Origin: an uncultured Lachnobacterium sp.
Lineage (GTDB): Bacteria > Bacillota > Clostridia > Lachnospirales > Lachnospiraceae
DNA: 44,085 nucleotides
Direction of reading: 5' to 3'
Assembly (NCBI GenBank): GCA_900550545.1
Contig: URSS01000021.1
Span: forward strand, 1 to 44,085
The number at the start of each line of letters is the position of its first letter. Within the stretch, counting starts at the first letter, position 1. Both the position numbers and the translations under genes were made by a program. Shown piece by piece: positions 16,100 to 23,698 of the stretch. The notes under the pieces are model-generated. The model saw nothing but the letters and a program-made list of their open reading frames with translations, was not told the DNA's origin and made no database searches.

Positions 16100-17038
16100 C
16101 TAATCGCGCAGTGCTTTTCCGGTAATTTCCAGAAAAACATCATTTAAGGTTGGAAGCTGCGAGTATACATGACCGATGGACAGGTCTTTTTCCTGCAGAT
16201 AATCAAGAATCCGCACGAGATTGTGTTTGCCACCGTCGCACAGAACCGTAAGTGTGTGATCTTTGTAATCGGCCTGATATACATGTGGCAGTGTATGGAT
16301 ATGTGCAAGATCTTCTTTTGGCAGATCCACAAGTTCCATGGTGATGATCTCGCTTTTTTTGATCAGTTTGATCAGTTCTTCTTTTGTTCCCAGTGCGATA
16401 TTTTTGCCTTTGTCCATGATGGCGATTCTTGTGCAGATCTGTTCGACTTCCTCCATATAATGGGAAGTGTAGATGATTGTTGCGCCTTCACGGTTGAGCT
16501 GCACGATGCCTTCAAGGATTTTGTTACGGCTCTGTGGATCGACCGCTACGGTAGGCTCGTCGAGAATGATAAGCTTTGGCTTGTGCGCAATGCCGCAGGC
16601 AATGTTTAAGCGTCGCAACAGTCCACCGGAAAGTTTCTTTGGATAGAAATTTACGAAATCTTCGAGTCCGACAAAAGCGATGGCTTCTTCCACATAACGT
16701 TTGCGGGTATTGGCATCTTTTACATACAGACTGCAAAAGCAGTCAATGTTCTCTTTTACGGTCAGCTCTTCAAATACTGCAACATTCTGCATGACCACAC
16801 CAATCTGGCGTTTTATGTCATAATTGTCCGGGCGCATCGGCTGTCCGAAAATCTCAATCTCACCTTTGTCGTAAGACAATAGAGAGAGCAGACAATTGAT
16901 GGTTGTGGTTTTTCCGGAACCGTTCGGCCCAAGGAGTCCGAAGATTTCTCCTTCCTGTATCTTTAAATTCAAATGATCGAGTGCAACCAGTTCTTTGTAG
17001 CGCTTGACCAGATTTTCAATTTTTACGACAGTTTCCAT
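16100..17038 (-). CDS. ABC exporter ATPase subunit
   Basis: This is a 312-residue ATP-binding protein with Walker A GPNGSGKTT, Q-loop VVMQN, signature LSGGLLRRL, Walker B LIILDEPT and the H-loop SHYMEEVE. A C-terminal domain of about 90 residues after residue 220 is typical of drug- and antibiotic-exporting ATPases. The signature has LSGGLLRR in place of the usual LSGGQ, a change common in this subfamily. The start METVVKIEN at 17038 has AGGAGG at ideal spacing; the longer frame to 17062 is less likely. It is the first gene of the three-gene exporter operon. Confidence 0.95.
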   Translation of the reverse strand: METVVKIENLVKRYKELVALDHLNLKIQEGEIFGLLGPNGSGKTTTINCLLSLLSYDKGEIEIFGQPMRPDNYDIKRQIGVVMQNVAVFEELTVKENIDCFCSLYVKDANTRKRYVEEAIAFVGLEDFVNFYPKKLSGGLLRRLNIACGIAHKPKLIILDEPTVAVDPQSRNKILEGIVQLNREGATIIYTSHYMEEVEQICTRIAIMDKGKNIALGTKEELIKLIKKSEIITMELVDLPKEDLAHIHTLPHVYQADYKDHTLTVLCDGGKHNLVRILDYLQEKDLSIGHVYSQLPTLNDVFLEITGKALRD

Positions 17039-17134
17039 AAAGTCCTCCTGTAGATGGTTCATACATTTTTGATTGTAATGTTATGATAGCAAAGAAAAAT
17101 AACAAACAGAAGTGGCGGATGTCAGGAAAAGGAG

Positions 17135-17163
17135 ATGACATTTGTCATAAATTTCTTTATACT
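17135..17163 (+). promoter_or_regulatory. Promoter and palindromic operator of the two-component system
   Basis: ATGACA (17135-17140) and TATACT (17158-17163) are spaced by 17 bp. The -35 is one half of a perfect palindrome ATGACA-TT-TGTCAT (17135-17148). This site lies between the divergent exporter and regulator operons, so control by the encoded response regulator is a reasonable inference. Confidence 0.65.
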
Positions 17164-17203
17164 GAAACAGACGGCATAAAAATTTGGAATCAAAGGAATT
17201 GAT

Positions 17204-18313
17204 ATGGAACGATTGATCGACAATGGAATTTTATATCTGCTTGGGCTGTTTCTTTTGGCAGGGACAACCGGCTGGGTATGTCCGGTGATCGTGGCACTTG
17301 TGGCGTTGATTATTCTTGCGCTGTTTAATTATCTGGAAAGTGAGACTATGCATCTGGTCATTGCAGTCGTTATGGTGGCAGCAGGATTTTGGATGCCGGC
17401 ACTTTTCTGCTTTTTGCCGTTGGCATGTTATGATATAGTGATGGGAAAACAGAAACAATATATCTGTGAGAAGAGTCTGGTGGTTGCCGTGGGTGTCCTG
17501 CATGAATTATATGTATGGCACAGTGGAAAAAACGCGACATTACCGATGCTGCTGTGGATATTTGCCATGGCATTTGCAGGATTTTTCGCATACCGGACGA
17601 GAGCTTATCTGAAGCAGAAAGATGACTATATTTATTTGAAGGACAGTTCCACAGAACTGCGGCTTGTGATGCAGAAGCGTCAACAGGAACTGATGGAAAA
17701 ACAGGATTATGAAATCCATCTTGCGACGTTGCAGGAGCGAAACCGGATTGCGCGGGAGATTCATGACAACGTGGGACATATATTGTCGCGGGCCATTTTG
17801 CAGATGGGAGCATTACAGACGATCCATAAGGAAGAACCTCTGCACAGCCAGCTTTTGCAGGTGAATGATACATTGGGAGAGGCGATGAATAATATCCGCG
17901 AGAGCGTGCATGACCTGCACAATGAATCATTGGATCTGCATCAGGCGCTTTTGGATATCTGCAAAGAATTTGAAGAAAAGTATGAAATGAAGCTACATTA
18001 TGATATGTCCGCGGATATTCCGCGCAGCGTCAAGTATTGTTTTGTGGCAATTGCGAAGGAAGCGATGGCGAATGTTGTGCGTCACAGTAATGCCTCGGCC
18101 GTTACGATATTTCTGTGTGAACATCCAGGCTTTTACCAGATGTCGGTGGAGGACAATGGAAGCGGCGCGCATGTGCCGGATGCAGTCACAGAAGGGAAAG
18201 GCGGCATTGGGCTTGCAAATATGAGGGATCGTGTGGAAGCACTGCATGGAACGATTTCTTTTTTTGCAGATCACGGATTCCGCATTTTATTATCGATACC
18301 AAAAGAAATATAG
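17204..18313 (+). CDS. Membrane sensor histidine kinase (HisKA_3/NarL-type)
   Basis: This 369-residue kinase has several membrane helices in residues about 8-140 with very short external loops, a linker helix, then the HisKA_3 motif ERNRIAREIHDNVGHILSR. His187 is the phosphorylated residue. A HATPase_c domain follows, with an N-box around residue 290 (EAMANVVRHSNA) and a G-box GKGGIGLANMRDRVE near the end. The lack of a large extracellular sensor domain fits kinases that detect membrane stress or antibiotics within the membrane. It lies 21 bp ahead of its response regulator and is divergent from the ABC exporter, an arrangement similar to LnrJK beside LnrLMN or BceS-like modules. Confidence 0.93.
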   Translation: MERLIDNGILYLLGLFLLAGTTGWVCPVIVALVALIILALFNYLESETMHLVIAVVMVAAGFWMPALFCFLPLACYDIVMGKQKQYICEKSLVVAVGVLHELYVWHSGKNATLPMLLWIFAMAFAGFFAYRTRAYLKQKDDYIYLKDSSTELRLVMQKRQQELMEKQDYEIHLATLQERNRIAREIHDNVGHILSRAILQMGALQTIHKEEPLHSQLLQVNDTLGEAMNNIRESVHDLHNESLDLHQALLDICKEFEEKYEMKLHYDMSADIPRSVKYCFVAIAKEAMANVVRHSNASAVTIFLCEHPGFYQMSVEDNGSGAHVPDAVTEGKGGIGLANMRDRVEALHGTISFFADHGFRILLSIPKEI

Positions 18314-18334
18314 GAAGAAGAAAAGGGAGATACT

Positions 18335-18958
18335 ATGAAAGTTGTAGTTGTAGATGATGACCAGCTGGTTGCAATCTCATTGAAAACCATACTCGAATCC
18401 GATTCGCAGGTGTCCGTCGCTGCCACCGGGAATGATGGAAAAGATGCGGTTGCATTATATGAGAGTGAGCATCCGGATGTGCTGCTTTTAGATATTCAGA
18501 TGAAAGAGATGAGTGGATTAGAAGCGGCAGAACAGATCCTCGAAAAAGATCCGGCAGCCAAAATTTTGTTTCTCACAACATTTTCGGACGATGAATATAT
18601 CATAAAAGCATTGAATTTAGGTGCAAAAGGATACATTCTCAAACAGGATTTTGAAGGACTGCTTCCGGCGCTTTTGGCGGTGGAACAGGGACAGAGCGTA
18701 TTTGGTGGTGAAGTGGTAAACAAACTTCCGGTTTTGATGCAGACAAAGAATAGCTTTGATTATAGAGGGTATGATATTGGAGAAAAGGAACAGGAGATCA
18801 TTGCGCTCGTGGGCGCAGGGAAAAGCAACCGGGAGATTGCCGAGGAACTTTTCTTAAGTGAGGGAACCGTGCGTAACTATATCAGCCAGATCCTTGAGAA
18901 ACTTTCTTTGCGTGACAGAACCCAGCTTGCCGTTTTTTATTTGACGAAAGTATGCTGA
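18335..18958 (+). CDS. NarL/LuxR-type response regulator
   Basis: This 207-residue regulator has a receiver domain with the acidic pocket Asp7-Asp9, phospho-acceptor Asp53 (VLLLDIQMKEMSG), a conserved Thr and Lys (LTTF, GYILK), and a C-terminal LuxR helix-turn-helix (SNREIAEELFLSEGTVRNYI). It is the obvious partner of the kinase just upstream. Likely targets are its own promoter, through the palindrome at 17135-17148, and the divergent exporter. No terminator is visible before rpiB, so some read-through is possible. Confidence 0.95.
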   Translation: MKVVVVDDDQLVAISLKTILESDSQVSVAATGNDGKDAVALYESEHPDVLLLDIQMKEMSGLEAAEQILEKDPAAKILFLTTFSDDEYIIKALNLGAKGYILKQDFEGLLPALLAVEQGQSVFGGEVVNKLPVLMQTKNSFDYRGYDIGEKEQEIIALVGAGKSNREIAEELFLSEGTVRNYISQILEKLSLRDRTQLAVFYLTKVC

Positions 18959-19019
18959 TGCGATAAAATAAATGGAATGTGGATATGGACTGATATTCAA
19001 AAGAGGGAAGGAGATTTTC

Positions 19020-19472
19020 ATGAAAATCGGAATAGGTAATGACCATGCAGCAGTAGAGATGAAGATGCAGATCAAAGAATTCATTGAGAGCATGGGACAC
19101 GAAGTTGTAAATTATGGTGTAGATACAACCGAAAGCTGCAATTATCCGGAGATCGGAGAGCGTGTCGGACGCGCTGTTGCAGATAAAGAGGTAGATTGTG
19201 CAGTACTGATCTGCGGTACCGGTGTTGGTATTTCTATTGCAGCAAACAAAGTTAACGGTGTTCGCGCCGCTGTCTGTTCAGATGTGACAACTGCGCATCT
19301 GGTTAAGGAACACAATGATGCAAACATCATTGCTTTTGGTGCACGTATTGTCGGTGTGGAACTGGCAAAAGATATTGTTCGTTCTTACCTTGAGGCAGAG
19401 TTCTTAGGCGGAAGACATGCGACAAGAGTTGCAATGTTTGCAGATATCGAAAAGAAAAACCGCGAGAAATAG
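19020..19472 (+). CDS. rpiB: Ribose-5-phosphate isomerase B
   Basis: This 150-residue protein of the RpiB/LacAB family interconverts ribose 5-phosphate and ribulose 5-phosphate. Asp8-His9 in the N-terminal GNDHAA and catalytic Cys65 in LICGTGVGISI match the family active site. The frame runs upstream to 18972, but the ATG at 19020 (MKIGIGNDH) has an AAGGAGA site and gives the usual length. RpiB is also used for allose or galactose phosphates in some species, but a stand-alone copy in Clostridia normally serves the pentose phosphate pathway. Confidence 0.95.
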   Translation: MKIGIGNDHAAVEMKMQIKEFIESMGHEVVNYGVDTTESCNYPEIGERVGRAVADKEVDCAVLICGTGVGISIAANKVNGVRAAVCSDVTTAHLVKEHNDANIIAFGARIVGVELAKDIVRSYLEAEFLGGRHATRVAMFADIEKKNREK

Positions 19473-19492
19473 GGCTTTGTAAGAATTTAGTC

Positions 19493-19521
19493 TTGAAAAG
19501 TATTCCAATTTATAGTAAAAT
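19493..19521 (+). promoter_or_regulatory. efp promoter
   Basis: TTGAAA (19493-19498) and TAAAAT (19516-19521) are spaced by 17 bp and lie about 46 bp ahead of the efp start codon. Confidence 0.6.
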
Positions 19522-19567
19522 TGTTAATCGAGAGAGTTTTTACTCGTAATTTAAGGAGGAAGATCGA

Positions 19568-20125
19568 ATGATTTCAGCAGGAGATTTCAGAAACGGTGTT
19601 ACCATCGAGCTTGAAGGTAATATTTATCAGATTATTGAATTTCAGCATGTTAAACCAGGTAAGGGTGCAGCATTCGTTAGAACAAAGTTAAAGAATATCG
19701 TCAGTGGTGGTGTGGTAGAGAAGACATTCCGTCCAACTGAGAAGTGCCCTACTGCTCACATTGATCGTAGAGATATGCAGTATCTGTACGCAGATGATGA
19801 TTTCTATCATTTCATGGATGTAGAGACATACGACCAGATCGATTTAACAAAGGACAGTGTTGGTGATGCACTGAAGTTTGTTAAGGAGAACGAGATGGTT
19901 AAGATTTGTTCTCATAAGGGAAATGTATTTGCAGTTGAGCCACCTCTTTTCGTTGAGCTTCAGATTACAGAGACTGAGCCAGGATTCAAGGGTGATACAG
20001 CTACAGGTGCAACAAAGCCAGCTACGGTAGAGACTGGTGCAGTTGTATACGTACCTCTGTTCGTAGAGCAGGATGACGTAATCAAGATTGATACAAGAAC
20101 AGGTGAGTATCTGTCTCGTGTATAA
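19568..20125 (+). CDS. efp: Translation elongation factor P
   Basis: This 185-residue EF-P has the three expected beta-barrel domains. The tip loop of domain I is HVKPGKGAAFVR with Lys32, the position modified in many bacteria. The C-terminal signature runs through DTRTGEYLSRV. EF-P rescues ribosomes stalled at consecutive prolines. No modification enzyme gene is nearby. The AAGGAGG site is strong, and the codon usage (many GTA, GAG, AAG, ACA) looks like that of a highly expressed gene here. Confidence 0.98.
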   Translation: MISAGDFRNGVTIELEGNIYQIIEFQHVKPGKGAAFVRTKLKNIVSGGVVEKTFRPTEKCPTAHIDRRDMQYLYADDDFYHFMDVETYDQIDLTKDSVGDALKFVKENEMVKICSHKGNVFAVEPPLFVELQITETEPGFKGDTATGATKPATVETGAVVYVPLFVEQDDVIKIDTRTGEYLSRV

Positions 20126-20143
20126 TCTTTTATACATGAATTT

Positions 20144-20178
20144 AAAAGCTCGCAATGCGTAAGCATTTGCGAGCTTTT
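20144..20178 (+). terminator. efp terminator
   Basis: AAAAGCTCGCAA is followed by a short loop region and TTTGCGAGCTTTTTT. The stem has one bulge and ends in a T run. It may also serve the convergent flippase gene. Confidence 0.85.
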
Positions 20179-20213
20179 TTATTTTATCGGTTTTATGATG
20201 GATACGCAATCGT

Positions 20214-21557
20214 TTATAAGTACTCCTTTAATACAAGCACGCTGGCAATTGTCGCAAATACCTGTGACAGAAGAAGTCCCCAAAGATAAGCTCCGATTCC
20301 ATACACCGGAACAAGAAACCAGATCATACTGATACGGATGCCGCAGGCGAGAAGATTGACAAAAAGCACCTGCTGCGCCTTTCCAAGTCCGTGAAGAATA
20401 CTTCCGAGAAGGCTGGTAATATACAGCAGCGGACACAGCCACGAAAGCTTGCAGATGAATGTTCCGGACAGTGCATTGTGGAAAAGATGGTTTCCAATCC
20501 AGTTACCGGTGCATAAAAAGAAAAACGTGAATAAGAGACCGAGAAGCAGTCCGTAAAGGAGTGCTTTTTTTGTTGCAGTCTGTATCTGGCGCGTCTGATT
20601 TTTTCCCTTGGCCTCCGAGATCGCGGGCAGAAGCAGCACAGAGAAGGAATTGGTCAGCACACATGGAAATAAAATGATGGACATGGTCATTCCGGTGAGA
20701 ATACCATAGATGCTTAATGCATCGCTGGCGGTGTAGCCATAGACCTGAAGCTTTTGAGGAATCAGAAGATTTTCCAGGCTGGCGGATAATGCCACAGAAA
20801 CACGGTTTAAGGTGAGCGGAAAAATCATGGAAAACATCAGCGTTGTCATTTCACGTAAGCACGGGCGCATACTCCGGAAGGAACCAGAAGGAAGCTTTTT
20901 CTCTGAAAAAATAGCAAGGGAGCAGACAAGCAATCCGGCAAATTCACCGATGACGAGTCCGGCTATGGCATGGGCGGCGGTCAGGGGAAGCCCTTTATCG
21001 GATACGACTTCATAGATCAGATAGACACTTCCCACGCGGGCAAACTGTTCGATAATCTGACAAAGTGAGGGGATGAATGCTTTTTTCTTTCCATAGTAAT
21101 ATCCGTTGATACAGGCATGGATACAGCTTGGGAGCAGGCTGTACGTGAGCATGACGAGTAACGGTGCACAGCGGGATTCTCCGAGCAGATGCAAGGATAG
21201 CCAGTTGGCATTGCAATGAATAAAAGCACCGACCATGATAGAAAGTGTGCAGGAGAGAATAAGTCCGATTATCAGATAGGTACGGGCGCGTTTTTCCCCG
21301 CAGGAGTCGCCCTGACATTTGCCGATGGAGTCTCCTACAAATTTGGAGATGGAAGTCTGGATGGCGGAGGCTGTCAGTGCAAAGCACATGGAAAAAACCG
21401 GGGCAATCAGCTGATAGATTCCCAGAGCCTCTGCACCAATTGCGCGCGAGAGGAATATTCTATAGAAGAAACCTATGATGCGGCTGATTATACCGGCCGC
21501 GGTCATGAGGAGAGTGCCGGTGATAAGTGGATTTTTGGTAAAACGGGATAAAGTCAA
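20214..21557 (-). CDS. SpoVB-like polysaccharide/lipid flippase (MOP superfamily)
   Basis: This is a protein of about 447 residues with some 12-14 membrane helices. The N-terminus GTLLMTAAGIISRIIGFFYRIF is typical of stage V sporulation protein B and related MurJ/Wzx flippases, which move lipid-linked glycans across the membrane. The frame extends to a TTG at 21567-21569 with no ribosome binding site. A second TTG at 21557 has GGAG six bases upstream and yields MTLSRFTKNPLITG, so I use that start. Only 55 bp separate it from the divergent cysteine desulfurase gene. Several SpoVB paralogues usually occur per genome, so a sporulation role is likely but not certain. Confidence 0.88.
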   Translation of the reverse strand: MTLSRFTKNPLITGTLLMTAAGIISRIIGFFYRIFLSRAIGAEALGIYQLIAPVFSMCFALTASAIQTSISKFVGDSIGKCQGDSCGEKRARTYLIIGLILSCTLSIMVGAFIHCNANWLSLHLLGESRCAPLLVMLTYSLLPSCIHACINGYYYGKKKAFIPSLCQIIEQFARVGSVYLIYEVVSDKGLPLTAAHAIAGLVIGEFAGLLVCSLAIFSEKKLPSGSFRSMRPCLREMTTLMFSMIFPLTLNRVSVALSASLENLLIPQKLQVYGYTASDALSIYGILTGMTMSIILFPCVLTNSFSVLLLPAISEAKGKNQTRQIQTATKKALLYGLLLGLLFTFFFLCTGNWIGNHLFHNALSGTFICKLSWLCPLLYITSLLGSILHGLGKAQQVLFVNLLACGIRISMIWFLVPVYGIGAYLWGLLLSQVFATIASVLVLKEYL

Positions 21558-21612
21558 AGGAAACTCCAAGGTAAAAACTTAGTAACTATCGTATGAAAGA
21601 AGGGGAAGGAAT

Positions 21613-22758
21613 ATGAGTTGTAAAATTTATATGGATCATGCGGCCACCACGGATATGCTTCCGCAGGTGCGCAAAGCGATGGACCCCTATCTCATGGACG
21701 AATATGGCAATGCATCTACAGCGTATGGGATGGGGCAGAGGGCACAGAAAGCAATGGAAGACGCAAGAGAAAAAATCGCATACCGGCTGGATGCACATCC
21801 CGAGGAAATTTTTTTTACATCGGGAGGAAGCGAATCGGATAACTGGGTGGTAAAAAATGTGGCGGGGGCAAAAAAGGAGCAGGGAAAGCATATTATTACG
21901 AGTCAGATTGAGCACCATGCAATACTGCGCTCCTGTGAATATCTGGAGAGTCTGGGGTATGATGTGACTTATCTGCCGGTGGACGATTACGGCGTGGTAG
22001 ATCCGAAAGAATTGAAAGATGCAATAAAAGCAGATACAACGCTCGTATCCATTATGACAGGAAATAACGAAATCGGAACCATAGAACCGATCACGGAACT
22101 TGGTGCAATCGCAAAAAGCAAAGGTGTGGATTTTCATACCGATGCTGTGCAGGCGGTAGGACAGATTCCGTTGTCGTTAGCGCAGCTTCCGGTCGATTAT
22201 CTCAGCGCCAGCGCGCATAAATTTCATGGACCGAAAGGCGTGGGATTTCTTTATGTGCGAAAAGATGAGAACCTTCCTTCATTTATTCATGGAGGAAGTC
22301 AGGAGCGTGGAAAACGCGCAGGCACAGAAAACGTGGCGGGAATTGTGGGCATGGCGGAGGCTTTGGATATCGCTGTGCAGGAAATGCGCTATACAAGACC
22401 GCGGCTGATTCGTCTGCGCAACTATTTTGTGGAGCGGGTGCTGCATGAGATTGCGGATACAAGGCTGAATGGCCACCGGTACCAGAGACTGCCGGGAAAT
22501 GTTAATTTCAGCATTCGGGGGGTGGACGCGACTGCTTTATTGGTGTTGATGGAGGAGGAGGGAATCTGCGCATCTGCAGGATCTGCCTGCAATACTGGGC
22601 AGACAAGAATTTCCCATGTCATTGAAGCTATTCATGTGCCGGAAGATTATGCGGCCGGAAGCATCCGTTTTACGATGGGGCGTGCTTCCAGCCGGCAGGA
22701 AGTAGATCAGACCATAGAGGCTCTGAAAAAATGTGTGGAAATTTTACGCAAGGCATAG
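21613..22758 (+). CDS. NifS/IscS-like cysteine desulfurase
   Basis: This 381-residue PLP enzyme removes sulfur from cysteine as a persulfide. It starts with the class V signature YMDHAATT, carries the PLP lysine in SASAHKFHGPKG (Lys203), and has the nucleophilic cysteine in CASAGSACNTGQ (Cys326). The short loop with this GSAC motif marks the NifS/IscS group. No iscU or thiI gene is next to it, so the sulfur acceptor (Fe-S cluster, tRNA thiolation or other) cannot be told from context. The last 15 bp overlap the convergent HAD gene. Confidence 0.95.
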   Translation: MSCKIYMDHAATTDMLPQVRKAMDPYLMDEYGNASTAYGMGQRAQKAMEDAREKIAYRLDAHPEEIFFTSGGSESDNWVVKNVAGAKKEQGKHIITSQIEHHAILRSCEYLESLGYDVTYLPVDDYGVVDPKELKDAIKADTTLVSIMTGNNEIGTIEPITELGAIAKSKGVDFHTDAVQAVGQIPLSLAQLPVDYLSASAHKFHGPKGVGFLYVRKDENLPSFIHGGSQERGKRAGTENVAGIVGMAEALDIAVQEMRYTRPRLIRLRNYFVERVLHEIADTRLNGHRYQRLPGNVNFSIRGVDATALLVLMEEEGICASAGSACNTGQTRISHVIEAIHVPEDYAAGSIRFTMGRASSRQEVDQTIEALKKCVEILRKA

Positions 22759-23586
22759 AAAATGGGCGATTGCGGCTGCAACGCCGTCTTCATCGTTGCT
22801 GGTCGTGATATAATCCGCAGCACTTTTGACGGCAGCAGTTGCATTTCCCATGGCAACACCGACCCCGGCGGCACGGATGATGGCGAGATCATTTTCGGTA
22901 TCACCCACAGCCATCGTCTGAGCGACCGGAATGTCAAGAAGCTGTGCCATTTTTTGCAGACCGACACCTTTATTGACATCGGCCCGCGTAAATTCGAGAT
23001 TGTTGTATCCGCCGGAAACCGTTGTGACCGCCGGATTACTTTCTAAGTATTTGCGTACTTCTTCACGGTCTTTGAAGACATCGCCTTCCGGATAGAAATT
23101 CAGGGTCATTTTCTGCACTTTCAGCTGATTCTCATGGATGAACAGCGGAAGATTATCAACTCTTACACGGGTGTTTAAAATGTAGTGTTTCAAGGCCGGT
23201 GGATTAGCCAGTTTCTGTCCGGCAGCCACACACTGCACAGGGGTATATCCTTTTCCGCCGATAAAAGCATCCATATGAATATCTTTTGTGAGCAGAAAAT
23301 CCAGAATCGGAAGGATGATATCCTCATCCATCGCCTCTTCGAACAGGCATTTTCCGGATTCGATTTCATAGATGGCACTGCCGTTGGTCGTGATGGCGAA
23401 ACGGATACCGGAGCCTTTTAACTGCTCGAAAGGAAGTCCGCTGTATGGACGGCCGGTCGAGATGACAACCGTTGTACCGGCTTCATTCGCTTTTTTAATT
23501 GTATCAATGTTATGTGCGCTGATCTGACTCTGATTGTTGAACAGTGTGCCGTCGAGATCAAGTGCAATTAATTTTATAGCATTCAT
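22744..23586 (-). CDS. Cof-type HAD-IIB sugar-phosphate phosphatase
   Basis: This 280-residue HAD hydrolase of the Cof/YidA subfamily has motif I ALDLDGTLFNN near the N-terminus, motif II VVISTGRPY, a C2-type cap, the conserved Lys of motif III in the NKGVGLQKMAQ region, and motif IV VGDTENDLAIIRAAGVGVAMGNA. Such enzymes dephosphorylate sugar phosphates or cofactor precursors such as pyridoxal phosphate and FMN. The substrate is not predictable from sequence. It is divergent from metH and convergent with the desulfurase gene. An AGAGG site supports the start. Confidence 0.92.
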   Translation of the reverse strand: MNAIKLIALDLDGTLFNNQSQISAHNIDTIKKANEAGTTVVISTGRPYSGLPFEQLKGSGIRFAITTNGSAIYEIESGKCLFEEAMDEDIILPILDFLLTKDIHMDAFIGGKGYTPVQCVAAGQKLANPPALKHYILNTRVRVDNLPLFIHENQLKVQKMTLNFYPEGDVFKDREEVRKYLESNPAVTTVSGGYNNLEFTRADVNKGVGLQKMAQLLDIPVAQTMAVGDTENDLAIIRAAGVGVAMGNATAAVKSAADYITTSNDEDGVAAAIAHFLCLA

Positions 23587-23607
23587 AAAAACCTCTTTCG
23601 ATATTAC

Positions 23608-23636
23608 TTGTAAAAAATAATAATTTAGAATATTAT
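23608..23636 (+). promoter_or_regulatory. metH promoter
   Basis: TTGTAA (23608-23613) and TATTAT (23631-23636) are spaced by 17 bp. The leader to the start codon is about 55 bases, too short to hold a cobalamin or S-adenosylmethionine riboswitch. Confidence 0.55.
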
Positions 23637-23698
23637 ATCAAAGAAAAGAAAAGAACTTCAAGTCTGATGTTGATGTTCAAAGAATAAGAGGAATAAAA

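Noticed and set aside
16100..17062. Longer start for the ABC ATPase at 17062
   Set aside because: The additional eight residues have no good ribosome binding site, whereas 17038 has AGGAGG at the right distance.
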